Shown here in pieces: positions 1 to 5,043 of a stretch of 6,127 nucleotides of DNA. The stretch is from JBEIUO01 sp964549785. GTDB taxonomy: Bacteria; Planctomycetota; Phycisphaerae; Phycisphaerales; UBA1924. The notes below the pieces were generated by a model. It saw only the letters and a program-made list of their open reading frames with translations. It did no database searches and had not been told where the DNA came from. The DNA lies in the NCBI GenBank assembly GCA_964549785.1, contig CAZJXA010000205.1, positions 1 through 6,127 of the forward strand, given 5' to 3'. A program made the translations under genes and the position numbers. Within the stretch, counting starts at the first letter, position 1, and each line of letters starts with the position of its first letter.

Positions 1-1096
1 GCCCGCTCAACGAAACTCCCAGCAGCCGCAACGCCCCCCGATTCTCCGCGAGCCACGCCGCGAACAGGCTCTCCGCCGCCTTCCACACCACGTCGGTTTC
101 GTCAGTCGCCCCGATCGTCGACGCCCGCGTGAACGTGCGAAAATCTCCTGTGCGGCACTTCATCGAAACCGTCCGGCACCAAAGCCCCTCGTCGCGCAGC
201 CGCGCGCACGCATTCTCCACCTCCTGCATCAGCATGGCGCTCAATCGCTCTGGGTCCGCGATGTCCTCGCTGAAGGTCCGCTCTTTCCCGATCGACTTGG
301 CCTGCCGCGTCGTCTCAACTTCGCGCTCATCCTCCCCCCGCGCCAGCCGCTTCCACTCCAAGGCGTGCGCTCCGAACGCCGACGTCAGCCATCCCTCCGA
401 CGCCGCCATCAAGTCCGCGATCGTCCGCACCCCGCCCGTGGCCAGTTTGGCCTGCGTCACCTTGCCGATGCCGAAGATCACACCCGCGGGCATTGCCGCC
501 AGCCGCGTTACCGCCTCGTCCGGGTCCAGCACCGTCAGCCCATCCGGCTTTTCAAGGTCCGATGCAATCTTCGCCAGAAACTTGTTCCCGCTCACTCCCA
601 CCGATGCCGTCAGGCCGGTCTCGTTCCGCACCCGTTCCCGAATCGCCGCCGCCGCGGCCCGCCCGCCCGCCAAGCCCTTGGTGCCGCTCAGGCCGGTCCA
701 TGCTGGCACGTTCGTCAGGTCCAGAAACGCCTCATCGATGCTGACCGGCTGAATGTCCGGGGTGAACGCCTCGAAGATCGCCCGGATACGCCGGCTCTCT
801 TCCACATATTTTCCCATCGACACCGGCACCACCAAGGCGTGGGGGCACAACCGGCACGCCTCAGCCATCGGCATAGCGCTCTGGCATCCGAACACCCGCG
901 CTTCATAACTCGCGGTGGTCACGACGCCCCGAGTGCGTGCCGGATAGTCCTTCGCGACCCACCATTTCGCATCTTCCCCGAGTCGGCCCGAACTGCCGCC
1001 CACCAGCACCGGCCGCCCGCGCAATTCGGGGTGGTCGCGTTGCTCGACTGCGGCGTAAAACGCATCCATATCAACGTGCAGAATCACCCGCGCCAT
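1..1096 (-). CDS. dinB: DNA polymerase IV (Y-family translesion polymerase), 3' end outside window
   Basis: Error-prone polymerase that extends DNA past damaged template bases. Reading the minus strand from the ATG at 1096 gives 365 uninterrupted codons to the window edge, so only the extreme C-terminus, including any beta-clamp-binding tail, is missing. The first catalytic motif is HVDMDAFYAAVE (residues 7-18), with metal ligand D9 and Y14 at the steric-gate position. The second is SIDEAFLDL (119-127), with D121 and E122. SVGVSGNKFLAKIASD (165-180) and the helix-hairpin-helix region FGIGKVT (208-214) follow, then a little-finger domain from about residue 268 ending in LRLLGVSLS. Compared with E. 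coli Pol IV (D8, D103, E104), about 17 extra residues lie between the catalytic motifs, near residues 38-54 just before RGVVTTASYEAR. A purine-rich GGGAGGG (1109-1115) lies 12 bases upstream of the start. The gene starts 25 bases after the methyltransferase stop, suggesting co-transcription. Family assignment is firm. Confidence 0.95.
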   Translation of the reverse strand, partial: MARVILHVDMDAFYAAVEQRDHPELRGRPVLVGGSSGRLGEDAKWWVAKDYPARTRGVVTTASYEARVFGCQSAMPMAEACRLCPHALVVPVSMGKYVEESRRIRAIFEAFTPDIQPVSIDEAFLDLTNVPAWTGLSGTKGLAGGRAAAAAIRERVRNETGLTASVGVSGNKFLAKIASDLEKPDGLTVLDPDEAVTRLAAMPAGVIFGIGKVTQAKLATGGVRTIADLMAASEGWLTSAFGAHALEWKRLARGEDEREVETTRQAKSIGKERTFSEDIADPERLSAMLMQEVENACARLRDEGLWCRTVSMKCRTGDFRTFTRASTIGATDETDVVWKAAESLFAAWLAENRGALRLLGVSLSG

Positions 1097-1121
1097 GGCC
1101 CTGATTCACCCTCCCCCTTCC

Positions 1122-1619
1122 CTAGACCGCACAGCCTTCATGCTTCAGCAACCACTGCTTCATCGGAAGCCCGCCGCCATAGCCGTGCAACCCGCCCGCC
1201 GAGTTCACGACCCGATGACACGGCACGAAAATGGGGAGCGGGTTCCGGTTGTTGGCTCCGCCCACGGCCCGCACCGCTTTGGGGTTCCCAATGCGCTTGG
1301 CGACCTCGCCGTAGGAAACCATCTGCCCAAAGGGGATCGCGATCAACGAATCCCACACGCTGCGTTGGAAATCAGTGCCACGCATGTCCAAGGGCACGTC
1401 AAATGTTTTCCTGGCCCCAGCGAAATATGCCGTCAACTGGGCCGCGGACTCCATGGCGATGGTCCGTGCAGCGGGTTGGCCACCGTCACCGCCCTCACCC
1501 CCCTCGCTGCCGCCGAAACAACACGAAGCCAAGCCGCGCTCGCTCGCCCGCAGGACCAAGCGTCCCACGGGAGATTCGACAACCATTGTCACCACACCAT
1601 CAATGCTGGACCTCGCCAT
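1122..1619 (-). CDS. ogt: Methylated-DNA--[protein]-cysteine S-methyltransferase (O6-alkylguanine repair)
   Basis: Suicide repair protein that transfers the alkyl group from O6-alkylguanine (or O4-alkylthymine) in DNA to its own cysteine. The 165-residue product has the full C-terminal catalytic domain: FQRSVWDSL (84-92), IPFGQMVSYGEVAKRIG (95-111), the Asn-hinge segment RAVGGANNRNPLP (117-129) and the active site FVPCHRVV (131-138) with acceptor C134, followed by GGLHGYGGG and LKHEG. The usual active-site residue is IPCHRV; here Ile is replaced by Val. The N-terminal half is short, with a glycine-rich stretch (residues 36-47) and no AraC-type Ada domain, so this is the Ogt/MGMT stand-alone form. 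The start at 1619 is fixed by a perfect AGGAGG five bases upstream (1625-1630). It is the first gene of an apparent operon with the downstream polymerase IV gene and is divergent from the MarR gene. The symbol ogt is by family; a gene named ada-like or mgt would be equivalent. Confidence 0.95.
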   Translation of the reverse strand: MARSSIDGVVTMVVESPVGRLVLRASERGLASCCFGGSEGGEGGDGGQPAARTIAMESAAQLTAYFAGARKTFDVPLDMRGTDFQRSVWDSLIAIPFGQMVSYGEVAKRIGNPKAVRAVGGANNRNPLPIFVPCHRVVNSAGGLHGYGGGLPMKQWLLKHEGCAV

Positions 1620-1623
1620 GAAG

Positions 1624-1654
1624 ACCTCCTGAACCCGATACCCAACCTCCTGAA
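1624..1654 (-). repeat. Direct repeat ACCTCCTGAA, two copies 21 bases apart
   Basis: The 10-base word ACCTCCTGAA occurs at 1624-1633 and again at 1645-1654 (plus-strand reading). Their 21-base period equals about two helical turns. The first copy contains the methyltransferase Shine-Dalgarno site. The second is the left arm of the neighbouring inverted repeat. The spacing would put both on the same DNA face, as for tandem regulator sites, but duplication of a ribosome-binding segment is an equally simple explanation. Confidence 0.5.
1625..1630 (-). promoter_or_regulatory. Shine-Dalgarno site of the methyltransferase gene
   Basis: On the minus strand the sequence CAGGAGGTCTTCATGG places a perfect AGGAGG five bases before the ATG at 1619. 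It decides the start of the methyltransferase. The same eight bases TCAGGAGG recur at two nearby places, described with the repeats of this control region. Confidence 0.85.
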
Positions 1655-1680
1655 TAGGGTTTCATTATCCTATCAGGAGG
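1646..1680. repeat. Inverted repeat around the probable methyltransferase promoter
   Basis: CCTCCTGAATAGG (1646-1658) and CCTATCAGGAGG (1669-1680) are reverse complements apart from one bulged A, separated by a 10-base spacer. On the minus strand the segment TAGGATAATG places a good -10-like GATAAT (plus coordinates 1664-1669) at the edge of the right arm and the spacer, 45-50 bases before the methyltransferase start. No convincing -35 box is seen at the normal distance. The placement suits an operator that overlaps the repair-operon promoter, or a hairpin in its 5' leader. Both uses are inference; the repeat itself is seen directly. Confidence 0.55.
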
Positions 1681-1685
1681 CGAAC

Positions 1686-1709
1686 GTGGCCGCAACCGCA
1701 AATTGTTGA
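1686..1709 (+). CDS. Possible 7-residue leader peptide (very tentative)
   Basis: AGGAGG at 1675-1680 stands five bases before a GTG at 1686, which opens a seven-codon frame (MAATANC) ending in TGA at 1707-1709. The ribosome-binding context is ideal and faces the MarR gene. The AGGAGG is, however, fully explained as the right arm of the inverted repeat at 1646-1680. The best guess for the marR promoter would also start transcription downstream of it. It may well be fortuitous. Confidence 0.15.
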   Translation: MAATANC

Positions 1710-1733
1710 ATTGACGCCGAACCCCATCACAAT
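1706..1733 (+). promoter_or_regulatory. Tentative promoter of the MarR gene
   Basis: TTGAAT (1706-1711) and CACAAT (1728-1733), separated by 16 bases, match the sigma-70 consensus at 4 of 6 positions each. The -10 box would coincide with the left arm of the palindrome at 1728-1770, giving a transcript start near 1740. That is the expected geometry for autorepression by a MarR protein. TTGACG at 1711 is another possible -35, but no good -10 follows it. Confidence 0.3.
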
Positions 1734-1770
1734 AACCGTGGTATCATTCATCGTTACCACAACTATTGTG
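1728..1770. promoter_or_regulatory. 43-base palindrome, candidate operator of the MarR regulator
   Basis: The left arm CACAATAACCGTGGTA (1728-1743) and right arm TACCACAACTATTGTG (1755-1770) are reverse complements at 13 of 16 positions: CACAATA and GTGGTA match exactly and only the three bases between them differ. An 11-base spacer separates the arms. The palindrome is AT-richer than its surroundings and ends six bases before the MarR ATG at 1777. MarR dimers typically bind palindromes near their own promoters, so autoregulation is the simplest reading. The two matched blocks per arm could also be two nested sites. No T-run follows, so it is not a terminator. Confidence 0.65.
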
Positions 1771-1776
1771 CCACCA

Positions 1777-2286
1777 ATGAATCCACTACCGCTCCAGCAC
1801 GATCTCCGAAAACGCCTCCCGTTCGAATCCCTCGAACAGGAAGTTTTTTTGAACCTCGCCCGCACGCAAAGCCAGTTGGCCGCACCATTTGAACGACTCT
1901 TCAAAACCCGCGACCTCTCCCCGAGTTCGTACAATATTCTCCGCATCCTGCGCGGCAATGGCGGGGCCGGTTGCCTCTGCCACGAAATCTCGGAAATGAC
2001 CGTGACCCGCGTTCCAGACATCACCCGCCTGCTCGACCGGCTCGAGACGCAGGGCTTGGCCCAGCGGGCCCGCAGCCGCCAAGACCGCCGCGCCGTCCAC
2101 GTTTCCATAACGCCAAAGGGCTTGGAACTCTTGGCAAGCCTCGATGCCCCCCTGATGGACCTGCACGGTGCGCAATTGGCGCACATCGACCCAACCGACC
2201 TCGCCGTGCTCAACCAACTCCTCGTGAAACTGCGATCCAATCCCCTGCCGGGTGAACCGAACTTTTCGTCCATCCCCCGCGTCTAA
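1777..2286 (+). CDS. MarR-family transcriptional regulator
   Basis: Winged helix-turn-helix DNA-binding protein of 169 residues, the family's normal size and likely a homodimer. Residues 18-46 form the N-terminal dimerisation helix, and LSPSSYNILRILRG (47-60) the next helix. The recognition region is MTVTRVPDITRLLDRLETQGL (74-94, about one helix plus turn), and the wing is RARSRQDRRAVHVSITPKG (97-115) with the characteristic DRR. C-terminal helices follow to about residue 153. Two cysteines (C66, C68, in GCLCHEIS) precede the recognition helix. The frame is open 22 codons further up to a TTG at 1711, but that extension is a low-complexity Ile/Thr/Val stretch running through the palindrome, so the ATG at 1777 is preferred. 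No Shine-Dalgarno site is seen. It heads the plus-strand cluster and is divergent from the repair operon. Its ligand is unknown; control of itself and the YceI/pirin cluster is inferred from position. Confidence 0.9.
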   Translation: MNPLPLQHDLRKRLPFESLEQEVFLNLARTQSQLAAPFERLFKTRDLSPSSYNILRILRGNGGAGCLCHEISEMTVTRVPDITRLLDRLETQGLAQRARSRQDRRAVHVSITPKGLELLASLDAPLMDLHGAQLAHIDPTDLAVLNQLLVKLRSNPLPGEPNFSSIPRV

Positions 2287-2357
2287 GTTGTCCAACCCGA
2301 GGGTGCGCGCGTGCTCGCATCCGAACAAACCCATGTCTCGCCCGTTGGTAAGAAAAC

Positions 2358-2362
2358 AGGAG
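2358..2362 (+). promoter_or_regulatory. Shine-Dalgarno site of the YceI-family gene
   Basis: AGGAG ends nine bases before the ATG at 2372. It selects this ATG over an in-frame ATG at 2252, which would overlap the MarR gene and put 40 residues in front of a clear signal peptide. The 85-base gap after the MarR stop (2287-2371) shows no convincing promoter or hairpin. Confidence 0.7.
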
Positions 2363-2371
2363 TCTTCGTCC

Positions 2372-2986
2372 ATGAACCGTCTGCTCGCCCCGATCGCCGC
2401 CACCAGCCTCATCGCCTTTGCCATTGCGGGGGTCGCCCTCGCCTCCAACCCGCCTGCGGTTTCGCCCGCCGCGCCCCGGGCTGCGGCGTACACGGTCGAT
2501 GGAGGCCACTCATCCGTGGTCTTCAAGATCAAGCATCAGAACGTGGCCAACTTCTACGGTCGGTTCAATGACGTCTCGGGCACGTTCCACCTCGATGCCG
2601 CAGCTCCCGAAGCCGGCTCGATCGATATCACGGTGAAGGCCGATTCGGTCGACAGCGCCAGCAGCAAGCGCGATCAGCACCTCAAGTCCGCCGACTTCTT
2701 CTCCGTCAAAGAGTTCCCCGAGATCACGTTCAAGAGCACCGGCATCAAGAAGGCCGCCGACGGAACCTTCGATGTCACGGGTGATCTTGCGTTCCGCGGC
2801 GTCACGAAGTCCATCACCGCGAAAGTCGCCGACACCGGCACCGGCGAGGGTCGGGGCGGCAGCAAGGTCGCGGGCATAGAAGCCACCTTCATCATCCAGC
2901 GCTCAGAGTTCGGCATGAACTTCATGCCGGGCGGCCTGGGTGAAGATGTCAGCCTGATTGTCGCCCTCGAAGGCGGCCTCAAGTAA
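2372..2986 (+). CDS. YceI-family periplasmic protein
   Basis: Exported beta-barrel (lipocalin-like) protein of 204 residues. Residues 1-24 form a Sec signal peptide: MNR start, hydrophobic core LLAPIAATSLIAFAIAG, and a predicted cut after ALA (22-24). A Pro/Ala-rich linker leads into the YceI domain (39-203): YTVDGGHSSVVFKIKH (40-55), FYGRFNDVSGTFHLD (61-75), then DQHLKSADFFSVKEFP (101-116), GDLAFRGVTK (137-146) and RSEFGMNF (177-184). All are the conserved blocks in the expected order and length. Family members with known structures bind long-chain isoprenoids or fatty-acid-like molecules in the barrel, and E. coli YceI is induced by base and osmotic stress; the ligand here is not known. It lies 85 bases after the MarR gene in the same direction, and MarR-controlled expression is likely but inferred. 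The family call is firm; the molecular role is not. Confidence 0.93.
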   Translation: MNRLLAPIAATSLIAFAIAGVALASNPPAVSPAAPRAAAYTVDGGHSSVVFKIKHQNVANFYGRFNDVSGTFHLDAAAPEAGSIDITVKADSVDSASSKRDQHLKSADFFSVKEFPEITFKSTGIKKAADGTFDVTGDLAFRGVTKSITAKVADTGTGEGRGGSKVAGIEATFIIQRSEFGMNFMPGGLGEDVSLIVALEGGLK

Positions 2987-3002
2987 GAACCCTGTCAGAT
3001 CC

Positions 3003-3032
3003 CCGTGCCGAGCCCTGGCGGGCCCGCCACGG
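3003..3032 (+). terminator. GC-rich hairpin after the YceI gene
   Basis: CCGTG (3003-3007) pairs with CACGG (3028-3032). Inside, GCCC (3012-3015) pairs with GGGC (3020-3023) around a TGGC loop, with a four-base internal mismatch. Alternatively, TGGCGGGCCCGCCA (3016-3029) is a perfect 14-base palindrome. The hairpin starts 16 bases after the YceI stop and has no following T-run. It could therefore be a weak terminator, an mRNA-stabilising structure or chance in GC-rich DNA. The remaining gap to 3158 shows no clear promoter. Confidence 0.35.
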
Positions 3033-3158
3033 ATTCAACGCATTGCATTCGAATTCGCCCACCCGGATTCGTAGTCTACCGCAACAGCCTCCGGGTCCGA
3101 CGTCGGCGATCTTCGCCGCGGATGGTGTCTCTCGTTCGGCTCTTTTGGAGTCACGCAC

Positions 3159-4085
3159 ATGGATCCCGCCGTCGTCAAACAACTCGCCCTCGGCGGCATA
3201 CCCCCGGTTATCGCGACCGCGCTTCTTTGCATCCTGCTCGCACGATCTCCCGCGACGCGGCGCTCCTCCCTGCTCTCACTCGTGGGCGTGCTCGTCATCA
3301 CACTCACCACGCTCGCACTCGTGATCATGCCGATCACCTTCAAGTTCGCCAGCGCCGACAACCGGCTCCCCTGGGCCATCGGCATCGTTTTCGCCGGGAT
3401 GCTGGTCGCGGCGACGCTCGGCCGAGGCATCCGAATACTCGCACCGATCACGCTGGTTGCCGCCACGGGCTTCGCGCTCTTCAGCATCCTCAAGAACTCC
3501 ACGCCCCTCGCTATCGGCGCTCACCTCGGCGCGGCGGCCCTGGCGGGTGTGATCATCTCGTGGGCCGCGGCAAAGGCCGCCTCACCCGGCCCGACCGCAC
3601 CGGCCGGGAGCGCTGCGAATCGACCGACCGCCCCCCCGGCGAACGGGCCCGCCCTTGCGCGAATCCTGGTGCCACTCATCGGCGCGAGCCAGATGCTCGT
3701 CCTGGGCATGTCCTCTCTCAAATACGCACAAATCGCGGGCCTTTTCGCCGCCGCCGCGGGCGGGGCGTGCCTTGCTTGGCTCATCCGCAGGTCCGTGCGC
3801 ATCCCAGCGGAACTCGCAGTCGCACTCTTCCTCGCCGCGGCACTGGTCGTCAGCATGGGCGTGGTCCTGGGTTCATCCCCCTTGCCAAAGGCATCGCTGT
3901 TGGGTGCGCTCGTGCTCACAAGTATGGCGATGGCGGCCGTCGCCACCATCGGCCCGCTGGGCCGCCAACGAGGCTTCAAGGCGTGGGCGGTCTCCATCGC
4001 GCTGCCCGCCCTCCCCATCGCGGCCGGGCTTGCCATCGCGATCCTCAATGAAGACGCCGCCGACACGACCGACTTCGACTATTGA
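3159..4085 (+). CDS. Unrecognised integral membrane protein, about ten transmembrane segments
   Basis: I do not recognise a family. The 308-residue product is almost entirely hydrophobic. Likely membrane segments are near residues 9-28, 37-57, 71-88, 93-111, 117-138, 168-185, 190-209, 216-237, 245-265 and 275-296. A Pro/Ala-rich, soluble-looking linker (about 141-165) splits them into two groups of five. The tail is short and acidic (NEDAADTTDFDY). Few charged residues fall inside the segments; K62, D67 and R70 lie in a loop after segment 2. No ATPase, transporter signature or catalytic motif is visible. TGGAG (3146-3150), eight bases before the ATG, supports the start. It lies 172 bases after the YceI gene and 49 bases before the pirin gene, so co-transcription with pirin is likely. 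A transporter-like or membrane-sensor role would fit the 5+5 layout, but is speculation. Confidence 0.85.
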   Translation: MDPAVVKQLALGGIPPVIATALLCILLARSPATRRSSLLSLVGVLVITLTTLALVIMPITFKFASADNRLPWAIGIVFAGMLVAATLGRGIRILAPITLVAATGFALFSILKNSTPLAIGAHLGAAALAGVIISWAAAKAASPGPTAPAGSAANRPTAPPANGPALARILVPLIGASQMLVLGMSSLKYAQIAGLFAAAAGGACLAWLIRRSVRIPAELAVALFLAAALVVSMGVVLGSSPLPKASLLGALVLTSMAMAAVATIGPLGRQRGFKAWAVSIALPALPIAAGLAIAILNEDAADTTDFDY

Positions 4086-4134
4086 TCGGGTTGGTTCCGC
4101 TCCACTTTCCGTCCCCATCCTTCGAGGTTTAACC

Positions 4135-4845
4135 ATGCTCACCCTCCGCCCCTCCAACGCCCGCGGGCACCTCAACTTCGGCTGGCTCGATACCTACCAC
4201 ACCTTCTCCTTCGGTGACTACCGCGACCCCGCACACATGTCGTTCCGCTCGCTCCGCGTCATCAATGAAGATCGCGTCGATCCGGCCCGCGGCTTCGACA
4301 CCCACCCGCACCGCGACATGGAGATCATCACCTACGTGGTCTCCGGTGAACTCAGCCACAAAGACTCTTCCGGCGGCCATGGTGTCATCCGCCGCGGCGA
4401 CGTCCAGCACATGACGGCGGGCTCCGGCATTCAGCATTCCGAATCCAACGACTCCAAATCCGAGAAGGTGCACCTTCTCCAGATCTGGATCATGCCCAAG
4501 GCCAAGGGCCTTAGGCCCGGTTACGACCAGAAGCACTTTACCGACGACGCCAAGCGCAACACGCTACTTACCCTTGCCTCGCCCACCGGCCGGGAGGGCT
4601 CACTCACCATCCAGCAGGACGTCACCCTCATGGCGTCCATCCTCGATGCGGGCCGGTCGCTTTCTCACGACCTCGGGCCCGGTCGCCACGCCTGGGTCCA
4701 ACTCGTCGCCGGCCCGCTCACGGTGAACAACGTCCCGCTCGCGCCCGGGGACGGTCTCGCAGTATCCGACGAATCCGCGCTCGCCTTCTCCACTCCAGCG
4801 AACGTTTCCTCCCCTGCCGAGTTCCTTCTATTCGACTTGCCCTGA
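4135..4845 (+). CDS. Pirin-family bicupin (quercetin 2,3-dioxygenase-like, YhhW type)
   Basis: Cytoplasmic bicupin of 236 residues, the usual length for the bacterial YhhW group. The N-terminal cupin contains the pirin signatures: FSFGDYRDP (24-32), GFDTHPHRDMEIITYV (53-68), GELSHKDSSGGHGVI (71-85) and QHMTAGSGIQHSESN (91-105). The metal ligands H57, H59, H101 and E103 are all present, at the same positions as in E. coli YhhW. A C-terminal cupin domain lacking an evident metal site occupies about residues 155-235. YhhW and human pirin open the ring of quercetin in vitro; physiological substrates are mostly unknown, and pirins also act as redox-sensitive protein partners. GAGG (4124-4127), seven bases before the ATG, fixes the start. 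The gene follows the membrane-protein gene by 49 bases and appears to close the MarR-led cluster. Family and metal site are firm; substrate is unknown. Confidence 0.94.
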   Translation: MLTLRPSNARGHLNFGWLDTYHTFSFGDYRDPAHMSFRSLRVINEDRVDPARGFDTHPHRDMEIITYVVSGELSHKDSSGGHGVIRRGDVQHMTAGSGIQHSESNDSKSEKVHLLQIWIMPKAKGLRPGYDQKHFTDDAKRNTLLTLASPTGREGSLTIQQDVTLMASILDAGRSLSHDLGPGRHAWVQLVAGPLTVNNVPLAPGDGLAVSDESALAFSTPANVSSPAEFLLFDLP

Positions 4846-5043
4846 ACGAAACGTTGCCCGGACCCTTTTTCGCCGAAATGCCCCGTGAACCCCGTTTCAC
4901 TCCCTGATCATCAAACTCCTGCGTCGGCGCTTCAATCTCTTAGCGTCGGCAATGCTGCCCGACAGTTCGCGATGGATTGTGTGGTCAGTCTCTGGCCGGT
5001 CACCGCGAAAACGAGGAACTATTTTTTTACAAGAGGTGCCCCC
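4846..5043. other. Gap between pirin gene and stress-protein gene
   Basis: This 198-base gap has no credible gene. A small hairpin is possible at 4885-4900 (GTGAA / TTCAC, six-base loop). GCGTCGGC is repeated at 4921-4928 and 4943-4950. Just before the next gene stands an unusual T-run (ATTTTTTTAC, 5021-5030) in otherwise GC-rich DNA. TATTTT (5020-5025) could be a -10 box, but no matching -35 is seen. The gap length suggests that the next gene has its own promoter. Confidence 0.4.

Noticed and set aside
129..1621. Long plus-strand open frames (129-752, 365-1621, 1095-1709) opposite dinB and ogt
   Set aside because: They run antisense to two clearly conserved genes. Their products are Arg/Pro/Ser-rich with no recognisable domain, as expected for reverse frames in GC-rich DNA.
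1711..1776. TTG start at 1711 for the MarR protein
   Set aside because: It has no Shine-Dalgarno site, and the added 22 residues are an Ile/Thr/Val string that merely reads through the palindrome. A functional TTG start cannot be fully excluded.
1620..1776. LexA (SOS) box in front of the repair operon
   Set aside because: Neither a CTGT-N8-ACAG type nor a GAAC-N4-GTTC type site is present in the control region.
1786..2532. 248-codon minus-strand open frame across the MarR and YceI genes
   Set aside because: It is antisense to two well-supported genes and crosses their intergenic gap, and its product has no recognisable motif.
3005..4051. 348-codon plus-strand open frame overlapping the membrane-protein gene
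   Set aside because: The product is Arg/His/Pro-rich and is a shifted reading of the 10-TM gene, which has a Shine-Dalgarno site and coherent membrane segments.
3655..4134. Upstream extension of the pirin frame to 3655
   Set aside because: The extension overlaps the membrane-protein gene and has no pirin-like sequence. The ATG at 4135 has a Shine-Dalgarno site and matches the known pirin N-terminus.
4921..4950. GCGTCGGC direct repeat 22 bases apart as a regulator site
   Set aside because: It is only eight bases of high-GC sequence, with no promoter element placed sensibly around it; chance is likely.
4885..5043. Upstream extension of the stress-protein frame to 4885
   Set aside because: The extra residues show no conserved feature, and the ATG at 5044 has a well-placed AGAGG.
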